Of a stretch of DNA of 33,150 nt, positions 23,932-31,836 are shown one piece after another. The stretch comes from Comamonadaceae bacterium (lineage in GTDB: Bacteria; Pseudomonadota; Gammaproteobacteria; Burkholderiales; Burkholderiaceae_C), in assembly GCA_008080595.1 (NCBI GenBank), contig VIKI01000016.1, forward strand, positions 1 through 33,150, given 5' to 3'. The stretch's first letter is position 1; each line of letters starts with the position of its first letter. The position numbers and the translations under genes were made by a program. The notes beneath the pieces are model-generated. The model worked only from the letters and a program-made list of their open reading frames with translations, made no database searches and was not told the DNA's origin.

Positions 23932-25326
23932 CACAGGTGCTGGCAACCACAGTTGTACCCGCAAACCATGGGGCAAGTTACGCACCACCCTGGCCTGACC
24001 TGCGTGGCGCTGGGCAATTTCAGCCACGATGGCCAGGCCCAGGCCACAGCCGCCTGGCAGGGTGCTGGCGCGCCAGAATCGCTCGAACACATGGGGCAAG
24101 TCTTCTTCAGCCAAACCAGGGCCGTTGTCGGCCACCTCCAGCATCACCTGGGAATTCTGCGTCTGCACACTCAGTGTCACTTCGCAACCCTGGCCTGCAT
24201 AGGTCAAAGCGTTGTCGATCAGGTTGTTCATGGCTTCACGCAGCAGCATGGGTTCGCCCACCACATGCAGGTGGTCTGCCCCTTCAAAGCCCAGGTCAAC
24301 GCCAGCCTTGAGTGCGCGTGGTGTCCATTCGCGTGCCACCTCACGCGCCAAAGTAGCGACATCCAGCGGCAGCAATTTCACTTCAACCTCATTGCGAGCC
24401 AGTGATAACAACTGGTGAACCAGGTGAGCGCTACGTTTGGCCCCCGAGAGCACCTTGGTCAGGCGCTCGTGCAGGGCCACCGGGTCACTTTCGCACAAGG
24501 CCAACTCGGTCTGGCTGATCAGCCCGGCCAGTGGTGTGCGCAACTGGTGGGCTGCATCATTGAGAAAACGCTTTTCCTGGCCCAGGCTGCGGCGCACCGT
24601 GGCCAGCAGTTTGTTGAGTGCGTTTGCCAGTGCATGCACTTCCTGCGGTGCCTGAGTGAGTTCAATCGGCGACAAGTCAGACAGTGCCTGCTTGCGCCGG
24701 TCTCCCAATTGGGCCTGCAACCGGGTCAGCGGCTGCAGGCCGCGTGAAATTCCTCCATACACCAGCATGCTCAACACAACGCCTAACAGCAGCAGGGGGG
24801 CCAGCATGTCGGCAATCAGCTCGGTGGTCAAACGCTCTTGCACGGCCAGGCTTTTGGCCACTTGCACCCGCAGGCGCTGGGGTGATTTGTCTTCGCCGTA
24901 ATCCACCTCCAGCAGCGCCACGCGCATGGGTTTGTGGTCCACCTCCGTGTTGTAGAGCAGCGTCTCATTGGGGGGGGTATCGGGTGCCACACTGGGGTCT
25001 GGCAGTTTGCTGTTGCCCAGCAAAAAACGGCCAGGAGGGCTGGACACCATGTAACTCACCCGGTCTTTGGGGTCTTGTTCAATGATGTCTTGTGCGGCCT
25101 TGGGAAAGTCCACCAGCAAGCCCGAACCAATCGGCTTGACCTGGCGCGCCAGTGATCGCACCGACTGAGTGAGCGACTGGTCAATGGCTTTTTCGGCGTA
25201 GTTCAGGGCAATCCGGTAGGCCAACGCACCACCGACCAAAAACAGCACCAATTGCGGCAGCAGCAGCCACAGCAGCAACTGGCGTTTCAGGGATAGCCCG
25301 CGTGGCGGAGGGCTGGTTTCACTCAT
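23920..25326 (-). CDS. Sensor histidine kinase, TctE/QseC-like
   Basis: This 468-residue inner-membrane kinase has helices at about 16-37 and 171-193 around a periplasmic sensor resembling the 2CSK_N domain of TctE. HAMP follows at 194-246, then the phosphoacceptor His260 in FLNDAAHQLRTPLAG, the N-box NNLIDNA near 367-373, and ATP-lid glycines DNGPG (400-404) and GLGLAI (428-433). The start ATG overlaps the stop of the regulator gene as ATGA, so this is its cognate kinase by position. TctE relatives sense tricarboxylates, but the ligand cannot be read here. An eight-C run (24970-24977) lies in the coding strand. Confidence 0.92.
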   Translation of the reverse strand: MSETSPPPRGLSLKRQLLLWLLLPQLVLFLVGGALAYRIALNYAEKAIDQSLTQSVRSLARQVKPIGSGLLVDFPKAAQDIIEQDPKDRVSYMVSSPPGRFLLGNSKLPDPSVAPDTPPNETLLYNTEVDHKPMRVALLEVDYGEDKSPQRLRVQVAKSLAVQERLTTELIADMLAPLLLLGVVLSMLVYGGISRGLQPLTRLQAQLGDRRKQALSDLSPIELTQAPQEVHALANALNKLLATVRRSLGQEKRFLNDAAHQLRTPLAGLISQTELALCESDPVALHERLTKVLSGAKRSAHLVHQLLSLARNEVEVKLLPLDVATLAREVAREWTPRALKAGVDLGFEGADHLHVVGEPMLLREAMNNLIDNALTYAGQGCEVTLSVQTQNSQVMLEVADNGPGLAEEDLPHVFERFWRASTLPGGCGLGLAIVAEIAQRHAGQARVVRNLPHGLRVQLWLPAPVTFE

Positions 25327-26027
25327 GCACTGGTGGTTTCCAGCATGTAGCCCAGGCCGCGTACGTTGCGAATGTTCAGACCCGAGTCGGTGAGCTTGCG
25401 GCGCAGGCGGTGAATGTAGACCTCCAGCGCATTGGAGGCCACCCCACCGGCTTCCAACGGGGTACTTTGCCAGGATTCCAGCACGTCTTCACGGCTGACC
25501 ACGCGCCCGGCATGGGTGACCAACAGTGACAGCAATGCCCATTCACGTTGGGTCAGTTCCAGCTCTTCATCTCCGAGCCAAGCTTGCGGCAAGTGGGCAT
25601 CAACCCGCAGTCCGAGCGTGGTGTGGCTGCTGGCCACTTCAAGCGAGCCGCCAAACGCGGGCAGGCGTGCGCGGCGCAACAGGGAGCCCAGGCGAGCTTG
25701 CAGCTCAGCCATGTCAAACGGTTTGGTCAGGTAGTCGTCGGCCCCGGCGTTGAGGCCTTGCACCCGGTCGTCAATACCGTCGCGCGCGGTGAGAATCAGC
25801 ACCGGCAACGCGGGCAGGCGTTTGCGCACCCAGCGCAGCACCTCCATGCCGCTGATTTTGGGCAGGCCCAAATCAAGTACCACGCCGTCAAAGCGCTGGG
25901 TTTCAAGCAATGTTTGTGCAATTTCGCCATCGGCTGCCGTGGTGACACTGTGACCCGCCCGTGTGAGCTGTGCGCACAAGCCGTCGCGAAGCAATTCGTC
26001 GTCTTCAATAATGAGTAAGCTGGACAT
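25323..26027 (-). CDS. OmpR-family response regulator, TctD/QseB-like
   Basis: The regulator has 234 residues. The receiver domain has the acidic pocket D9/D10, phosphoacceptor D52 (VVLDLGLP), T80 and K102 (LTKPFD). The C-terminal winged helix covers about 130-230 with ELTQREWALLSLL and the recognition-helix segment NALEVYIHRLRRKL. It should bind DNA direct repeats as a dimer. I chose the ATG at 26027, because MSSLLIIEDDE is the family start. It is coupled to the downstream TctE-like kinase gene. A 91-bp gap separates it from the upstream kinase gene. Confidence 0.93.
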   Translation of the reverse strand: MSSLLIIEDDELLRDGLCAQLTRAGHSVTTAADGEIAQTLLETQRFDGVVLDLGLPKISGMEVLRWVRKRLPALPVLILTARDGIDDRVQGLNAGADDYLTKPFDMAELQARLGSLLRRARLPAFGGSLEVASSHTTLGLRVDAHLPQAWLGDEELELTQREWALLSLLVTHAGRVVSREDVLESWQSTPLEAGGVASNALEVYIHRLRRKLTDSGLNIRNVRGLGYMLETTSA

Positions 26028-26118
26028 GGTGTGAAGCATACCCGAGGCTTTGTCTGGTTTTGCGGGTGTGGCTTGTGATGCGGGAAAAGTTGTGAACAGG
26101 TGGCAGAGATTAAAACGG

Positions 26119-27855
26119 CTACAAATGCCGGGGAGCATGGATGGGCAGGGTTACGCGAAAGACTGAGCCGACCCCCAATTCACTCTTGACACTGATCTCG
26201 CCCTCGTGTTTTTGAACAATGCCATACGACAGGGCAAGCCCAAGCCCGGTCCCTTTTCCGATGGCTTTGGTGGTGAAGAAAGGGTCAAAAATCCGATCCA
26301 GATGCTCGGGCCGAATGCCCGTGCCAGTGTCTTGCACCTCCACCCATACCTTGTCGCCTTCTCGTCCCGTGCGCAATGTGATGATGCCGTGGGTCTCGAT
26401 GGCTTGGGCGGCATTGATCAGCAGATTCATGAAGACCTGGTTGAGTTGTGACGGAATACACTCAATGTCCGGTATACCCGCATACGCCTTGACCACAGTG
26501 GCCTTGAGCTTCAATTCGTTGTTCACCATGTTAAGCGTGCTGTCAAGGCATTCTTCCAGATTGGCACACAATCGTTCCGCCTCGCCAACACGGGCAAAAT
26601 CCTTCAAATTCTGAACAATACTCTTGACCCGTTGCATGCCTTCCATGGACTCCATCAGCAAATTGATGGCATCTTCGCGCAAGAAACAAATGTCAATTTC
26701 CTGCTTCAGCTTACCCATGGCGGAACGGGTCTCTGCTTTCAACTCACCTTCACCCGCTTCGTAAGCTGATACCACTTTGAAGAGATCTTCCACATAGCGG
26801 CGCAGACTGCCCAGGTTGGAGTTGATGAACCCGATCGGATTGTTGATTTCGTGGGCAACCCCTGCAGCCAGTTGGCCGATAGAGGCCATTTTTTCAGACT
26901 GCAACAACTGGCCATGCACCTGTGCCAGCTTCTTGATCAGTTCTTCCTGGCGCGCCCGTTCGGTTTCCAATGCGGTGTTGGCCAGGGCAAGTTGATGGCG
27001 ATCTTCCAGAAGCAACTCAACAGCCCGGGCCATTTGTGCAATTTCATCACTGCCCTCCACCGGAACACGCTGCCACACCAACGAGCTGTCATTCGAGCGC
27101 AAATAGTGGCTGACCAGATGCAAACGGTTGAGCACATGCTGGCCAAAGAGGTATTTCATCACCAGCCAGGCGAGCAACAGGCTGCCAATCAACAAGACCA
27201 GAACCCAGCGCTGATTTGCCTGGGAAGTCTGCACCAATTGGCCCACAGCATCCTGATAGTTTTGGGTAAAGTGTGCCGACAAACCCTGGGCCGATGTTGC
27301 CATGGCATAGGCTTGGCGCTGCAACTCCTGATGGAAATGGCGAATCGTCTCCTCTTGTGCCTGACGCTCTGCGCTGGTGCTGAGCGAGTTGCGCGCATGG
27401 GGAGCCGAATTGGCCGATTCGGCTTGCAAAACACCCTCACGCAAGCTGGCCACAATGTGGGTTGTGTTGCGAAAAAGTTGGCTGGCCTGGTGCAGGGCCA
27501 GCACATTGACATCATCGTTGCCCGTGACCAGACGCGCCACCAAACTGTCGATCATCCCTAGACGTTCAATGATGTCGCCATACCCACCACGCATGACCTC
27601 CAGCGAGGATCCATCCAGCATCCGGTACGTCTCGCGCTCAATCAACAAGGTTCGCTGCAGCAACTCTTGGGAATCTTGCATGTGAACCAGTCGCGCACCG
27701 GCCAATTGCTGCGAGCTGTCTACCGCCATGCGCAAAGCGTAGAGAGCCATCAACCCGCCCGCAACAGCCAACAAGGCCAAAGCAGACAAAGCATAAAAGA
27801 ATTGTCGGCGTAGGGATTTGGGCAGCAGCGAGCGAGGCAACGACTTGGAATGCAT
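26119..27855 (-). CDS. Membrane sensor histidine kinase with TorS-like sensor region
   Basis: The kinase has 578 residues, a membrane helix at about 19-41, a long helical periplasmic region to about 215, a second helix at 216-236, HAMP to about 290, a coiled coil and a kinase core. The H-box is AAGVAHEINNPIGFI with His335, of the NtrB/HK4 type, the N-box is NLLINAAQA near 477-485, and the lid residues are DTGTG (509-513) and GTGLGLAL (535-542). There is no receiver or HPt domain, unlike TorS. The helical sensor and the periplasmic binding protein gene 21 bp upstream resemble the TorT-TorS pairing. Its own regulator is unclear, as the OmpR-type regulator downstream has a second kinase. Confidence 0.88.
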   Translation of the reverse strand: MHSKSLPRSLLPKSLRRQFFYALSALALLAVAGGLMALYALRMAVDSSQQLAGARLVHMQDSQELLQRTLLIERETYRMLDGSSLEVMRGGYGDIIERLGMIDSLVARLVTGNDDVNVLALHQASQLFRNTTHIVASLREGVLQAESANSAPHARNSLSTSAERQAQEETIRHFHQELQRQAYAMATSAQGLSAHFTQNYQDAVGQLVQTSQANQRWVLVLLIGSLLLAWLVMKYLFGQHVLNRLHLVSHYLRSNDSSLVWQRVPVEGSDEIAQMARAVELLLEDRHQLALANTALETERARQEELIKKLAQVHGQLLQSEKMASIGQLAAGVAHEINNPIGFINSNLGSLRRYVEDLFKVVSAYEAGEGELKAETRSAMGKLKQEIDICFLREDAINLLMESMEGMQRVKSIVQNLKDFARVGEAERLCANLEECLDSTLNMVNNELKLKATVVKAYAGIPDIECIPSQLNQVFMNLLINAAQAIETHGIITLRTGREGDKVWVEVQDTGTGIRPEHLDRIFDPFFTTKAIGKGTGLGLALSYGIVQKHEGEISVKSELGVGSVFRVTLPIHAPRHL

Positions 27856-27876
27856 CAGCGTTTGATTTCGTTATGT

Positions 27877-29046
27877 TCAACGTTTCCAGATACGACGGTA
27901 ATTGTCACGGTAGCCATTGTCGGGGTCATACTGAAGACGCGGCCCGCCGTCAAAGGCAATATTGTCTGAAGTGACCAAATGAACCGCAGGCACATAGCCA
28001 CTCACCGGCTGACGCATCAGCAAGCGATTGAGCTCGTCCACCAGTTGCCAGCCATGCAGATTGAGGGGTTCCGCCACCGTACCGTTCTGAAATGTTTTGG
28101 CCTGAATTCGCATGAACGCCGCAGCACTGCCATCCCCCGCCGACAGCAGACTGATCTTGCGCCCGGCTGGCCCTGCCTTGATAAGCTCGGGCACGGCAAA
28201 GTCAAAATAGATGTCATTGATGGCCAGTGCATGTGTCCATTGCGCACCGTGGTGAGCCAGCAGTTCGCGGGTCACCGCAGGCATCAGCTCGGCATTGCGG
28301 GAAATGGCCACGTCCCGAATTTCCAGCAGTTTGCAGGCCTTGCAGGCGCGAATCACGTCGGCCATGGCATTGGCTTTGGCCATGGCGATCTCAAAGTTGG
28401 AATCGGTAAAAATCACCACACCAGCCGCCCCTTGGGCCGAAGTCACGGCGGCCATGGCAGTAACACGTGCCACATCCAGCGGATGGGTTGACACATTCAT
28501 GGCCACCGGGCTGTTGGCCACCGGCCCGGCCATCGCGCTGACATGCCAGCCCACAATGGGTACACCCTGCTTGGCAAAAGGGGCCAGCAGAGGCTGCATG
28601 GCCTGGGCATCGGCACCTACAAGAATCAGACCGTCGGGCTTGGAAGCCAAAGCATTTGCGCTGGCTTTTTGCCGACCGGCCGGAGTGCCTGCGGCATCAA
28701 ATACCTTGACTCCCCATTTGAGTACTCCGGCGGCTTCCTGTATGCCCTGTGCCACACCAAGAATGCCACCGTTGCGCAAGTCATCGCTGATGATGGCCAC
28801 CGTCTTTCCCTGCGCACCGGCTGGCCCTGATTGGGGGCCATCCCAAGGCTGCCCATGCATGCCCGCAGCCGCCACCTTTTGCTTCATGTCGGCCAAAGAC
28901 AAAGAGGCCGGTGCAACCGTTTGCGCCTGTGCCCAAACTGAGGCCAAGCCCACGACCATGACAAAAAAACCTGACCTGAGCCAAGTTTTACCCAAACGCC
29001 GCCCGTTTTGACCGCGTATGCAGGTCAATTCATTAGAGTTGTTCAT
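27877..29046 (-). CDS. Periplasmic sugar-binding-like protein, probably a sensor partner (TorT-like)
   Basis: The 389-residue protein has a long basic N-region, a hydrophobic segment and a signal cleavage site after AQA (about 42). The body is a ribose/TorT-type periplasmic binding fold: KTVAIISDDLRNGGILGVAQGIQEAA, SKPDGLILVGADAQAM, GVPIVGWHVSA and the late NLHGWQLVDELNRLL. No permease or ATPase is encoded nearby. The next gene, 21 bp away, is a sensor kinase, so the protein likely presents a ligand to that kinase, as TorT does for TorS. The ligand is unknown. The start lacks a clear ribosome-binding site. Confidence 0.82.
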   Translation of the reverse strand: MNNSNELTCIRGQNGRRLGKTWLRSGFFVMVVGLASVWAQAQTVAPASLSLADMKQKVAAAGMHGQPWDGPQSGPAGAQGKTVAIISDDLRNGGILGVAQGIQEAAGVLKWGVKVFDAAGTPAGRQKASANALASKPDGLILVGADAQAMQPLLAPFAKQGVPIVGWHVSAMAGPVANSPVAMNVSTHPLDVARVTAMAAVTSAQGAAGVVIFTDSNFEIAMAKANAMADVIRACKACKLLEIRDVAISRNAELMPAVTRELLAHHGAQWTHALAINDIYFDFAVPELIKAGPAGRKISLLSAGDGSAAAFMRIQAKTFQNGTVAEPLNLHGWQLVDELNRLLMRQPVSGYVPAVHLVTSDNIAFDGGPRLQYDPDNGYRDNYRRIWKR

Positions 29047-29273
29047 GACTGAAATCCAGACTTAAAGGGTGAAGACCGGGATTTCAAAGGGAAAAGATCG
29101 AACTCAAGAAGCACGTCAGACAACGTGGCATCCCGGTCATGGCCCGTTAATCAAAGCGTTGCTGAGCAGCATAATACTCGCGACACTTCTGAGCGGCAAT
29201 GTACAAATGCCGAAGGCTACCCATCCGTTAAAACTCAGGATGTAGCACAGACCGGAGCGGGGCAAGAAAAGAT

Positions 29274-29759
29274 TCAGCAGTCGTCTGACAGCACTTCAAG
29301 TGCCACCAACTGCTCATAAAGAGCATGCCTGGCACGCCAATGGGCTTTGTCCGCAATACGTGGGTCACCACCCTCGAAAGCCGCAACGGCTTCTGCTTCA
29401 TTCCAATAAATGCAGCAATCGCCAGCGCGTGCCGCCAAGGCTGCGGCAAAGGCCTCGCGGTCATCCACCGGTGCGGTACGGAACACGCCGCGACCCAGCA
29501 AGTAATCAGCACGGTACAGCGGTGTTTGCCAACCATGCTCATCACCCAATGCACAGATGGCCGGAAAGCGTTCGCGGGCCGTGGCATCTGCCACCGGGTG
29601 ACCCAGATCATTGAGCAAGCCCAGTGCTGTCACATCGTCATGGATTTCCCAGGACTCCAGGGGATCATTTTCCGCCACCTTGCGCGAAAAGTCCTCATCG
29701 TCATAGGCGAACCAGGCACGAGGCGCGTTGCCTTCAGGAAGTTCCAGCACATAGATCAC
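29274..29759 (-). CDS. Uncharacterised acidic protein in the nif operon
   Basis: I do not recognise a family for this 161-residue protein. It is acidic, soluble, with no signal peptide or membrane helix. It opens MIYVLELPEGNAPRAWFAYDDEDF and ends LYEQLVALEVLSDDC. A vicinal cysteine pair occurs in GDCCIYWNE and there is a final cysteine. The start is GTG at 29759, with GGGAG upstream at good spacing. It lies 37 bp behind the ferredoxin gene, which follows nifK, so it is probably the last gene of this nifDK transcript. A role in nitrogenase maturation, electron supply or protection is inferred from position only. Confidence 0.75.
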   Translation of the reverse strand: MIYVLELPEGNAPRAWFAYDDEDFSRKVAENDPLESWEIHDDVTALGLLNDLGHPVADATARERFPAICALGDEHGWQTPLYRADYLLGRGVFRTAPVDDREAFAAALAARAGDCCIYWNEAEAVAAFEGGDPRIADKAHWRARHALYEQLVALEVLSDDC

Positions 29760-29796
29760 GGCATGCTCCCAGTGGGGGGGTAGATCAAGTTCTGGT

Positions 29797-30144
29797 TTAG
29801 AACTTCACCAAAATATCTTCATCACGCACCACCATCTGGCAGGCGAGGCGCCATGGTGGTGGCAGATCTTTGGTTTCGGCATCTTCGATTTGCTGGGCAG
29901 TGATCTTGCCAGCCAACTTCAATACCAATTTTTCTTTTTCGGTCAGCGCAACACCAATAGGTGTGTGACCCGAGAGTACGGACACCTGCACCTGGCAAGA
30001 GCCGCATTCACCGTTTTCGCATTCAGACTCCAGTGGGACATTGTTGGCCTTGGCCACAGCGAGCAAGGTTTTGGTATCGCCAGCAATGGCATACACCGTC
30101 ACGTCTTTCTTCATGCGGGGTGAGCTAAAAGTAACATTGGCCAT
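29797..30144 (-). CDS. [2Fe-2S] ferredoxin resembling FeSII (Shethna protein II)
   Basis: The 115-residue protein has four cluster cysteines, C42, C47, C50 and C102, in the plant-type pattern CxxxxCxxC...C. Its start (FSSPRM), middle (LTEKEKLVL) and end (DLPPPWRLACQ..V.DEDILVKF) agree closely with my recollection of Azotobacter vinelandii FeSII, which binds oxidised nitrogenase in a protected complex when oxygen rises. A different role as electron donor to the Fe protein cannot be excluded. The gene follows nifK by 39 bp on the same strand. A run of seven C followed by six T on the coding strand lies in that gap. Confidence 0.88.
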   Translation of the reverse strand: MANVTFSSPRMKKDVTVYAIAGDTKTLLAVAKANNVPLESECENGECGSCQVQVSVLSGHTPIGVALTEKEKLVLKLAGKITAQQIEDAETKDLPPPWRLACQMVVRDEDILVKF

Positions 30145-30183
30145 GATGGACTCGAATAAAAAAGGGGGGGTGATACAAAAACA

Positions 30184-31740
30184 TCAACGAACGATGTCGT
30201 AGCTGTAATCTGTTTTTCCGATTTCCATGGTGTTGGCATCGAGCGCTTCAAAGAACTCATCCAACAACATCACCAGCACCCGCATCGATCCGCTGTAACC
30301 CCAGGTAGCGTAACGGTGGTAGTGGTGGCGGTCATGGATCGGGAACACCAGACGCACCAGCGGTGTTTTGGTGTCGCGTTCCAGGAACTTGCCGTAGGTA
30401 TTGCCGATGATGAAGTCCACCGGCTCGGTAAACAGCAGCGAGCGCAAGTGCCACAGATCACGTTTGGGGTAGACCTTGCAGCCTTTGCCGTAAGGAGTGG
30501 AGTCAAGCAACGCCTGCACCTTCACTTCCCACTCTTTGCCACCATTGGTGGACACGATGTGGGTGGGCTCTGCCCCCAATTCCATCAGGAAGGCGGAGTA
30601 ACCCAACATCTGATCAGGGTCACCATACAGGGCATAACGCTTGCCATGCAAATGGGCCTGGCTGTCGGTCATGGCATCGACCAGTTCACCGCGTTCTTTC
30701 TCCAGTGCGGCGGGAATCGGCTTGCCGGTCAGGCGAGAGATTTCCATCAGGAACTTGTCGGTACCGGCCACGCCCATCGGCGCATTCATGGTCACCACTT
30801 CCTGGCCGTGCTCGGCGATGAACTTGGCGGTCTTCTCACAGCTGAATTCCTGGAAGATGATGGTGGCTTTGGCGTGTAATGCGGCCACAACTTCTTCTTT
30901 GGTGGTGCCGCCGGCGTACATGCGGAACTCGCCGTCCGTCGGTGTGTTCCAGCTCTCAGACGGGTCACAAATGATGTTGACCTGAACCCCAAACAAATCA
31001 AAGATGCGGCGAATTTCGCGCATGTTGCCCACCACAAAGCCGTCAAAGCCGCCAATGAAGTTGATGCTGTCGTTAGGCACACGCACCAGCGGTTCGGTGG
31101 TCTTGGCCTTGCCGTCCCAGAAGTGGCGCAGCACACCCATCAGCGCATTGTCGTAGCCGGTGATGTGGCTGCCGACGAAAGCGGGTGTGTGGGCAAACGG
31201 CACGTCAAACTCTTCAGGAATGCTGCCCTTTTGCTTGCTGGTCTTGATGAAGGCATCCACGTCGTCACCAATCACCTCGGCCATGCAGGTGGTGGACACG
31301 GCAATCATGTCGGGTTTGTACAGGCTGTAGGCGTTGGACAGGCCATCGACCATGTTGTTCAGGCCACCAAACACCGCAGCATCTTCCGTCATGGACGAGC
31401 TGACGCAGGAGGTGGGTTCCTTGAAGTGACGAGAAAAGTGGGCACGGTAGTAAGCCACGCAGCCCTGGCTGCCGTGCACAAAACTCAGTGTTTTGGCAAA
31501 GCCATTGGCGGCAAACACCGCACCCAGGGGTTGACAGGCTTTGGCCGGGTTCACTGTGAGTGAATCACGGGCAAAGTTCTTTTGTTTGTAGTCTTCGGTC
31601 TTGGTCCATTCGACGATAGAAGTGATCTTCTCGTCAGAATGTTTCATTTCAAATTGTTTTTTATTGCTCAGCATGTCCTGGTATTCAGGCTCACGGAACA
31701 GCATTTCATGATCGATGACTTTGTCGGCTGATTGAGGCAT
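30184..31740 (-). CDS. nifK: Nitrogenase molybdenum-iron protein beta chain
   Basis: NifK pairs with NifD to form the MoFe protein that reduces N2. The 518-residue length is normal. P-cluster cysteines are C69 (AKACQPLGA), C94 ([10 protein letters not shown]) and C152 ([12 protein letters not shown]), with the nearby [13 protein letters not shown] loop containing the serine ligand position. The ending [18 protein letters not shown] is the family C-terminus. The ATG at 31740 has GGAG 9 bases upstream; a TTG at 31752 is in frame but lies at that site. nifD is 96 bp upstream and the FeSII-like gene follows, so all are read as one operon. Confidence 0.97.
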   Translation of the reverse strand: MPQSADKVIDHEMLFREPEYQDMLSNKKQFEMKHSDEKITSIVEWTKTEDYKQKNFARDSLTVNPAKACQPLGAVFAANGFAKTLSFVHGSQGCVAYYRAHFSRHFKEPTSCVSSSMTEDAAVFGGLNNMVDGLSNAYSLYKPDMIAVSTTCMAEVIGDDVDAFIKTSKQKGSIPEEFDVPFAHTPAFVGSHITGYDNALMGVLRHFWDGKAKTTEPLVRVPNDSINFIGGFDGFVVGNMREIRRIFDLFGVQVNIICDPSESWNTPTDGEFRMYAGGTTKEEVVAALHAKATIIFQEFSCEKTAKFIAEHGQEVVTMNAPMGVAGTDKFLMEISRLTGKPIPAALEKERGELVDAMTDSQAHLHGKRYALYGDPDQMLGYSAFLMELGAEPTHIVSTNGGKEWEVKVQALLDSTPYGKGCKVYPKRDLWHLRSLLFTEPVDFIIGNTYGKFLERDTKTPLVRLVFPIHDRHHYHRYATWGYSGSMRVLVMLLDEFFEALDANTMEIGKTDYSYDIVR

Positions 31741-31767
31741 GACGGGCTCCAAAAGTGGGTGGGTGAT

Positions 31768-31789
31768 GTGAGCACCCTCAGGCGCTCAC
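31768..31789. other. Hairpin between nifD and nifK
   Basis: GTGAGC (31768-31773) pairs with GCTCAC (31784-31789) around a 10-base loop that can pair further (CC with GG). It lies in the 96-bp gap between nifD and nifK and has no T-run. It could stabilise or mark a processing point in the mRNA. Confidence 0.45.
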
Positions 31790-31836
31790 TTCGTTACACA
31801 ATAAAACTGGCCGGCACACACCGACCAAGGGGTTTC

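Noticed and set aside
29047-29273. Sigma-54 promoter or NifA site before the periplasmic binding protein gene
   Set aside because: A TGGC was seen but no GC at the right distance and no TGT-N10-ACA pair could be found by eye.
29125-29319. 64-codon open frame on the plus strand before the periplasmic binding protein operon
   Set aside because: It has no ribosome-binding site, overlaps the small nif protein gene in antisense and resembles no family. The gap 29047-29273 otherwise shows no convincing structure.
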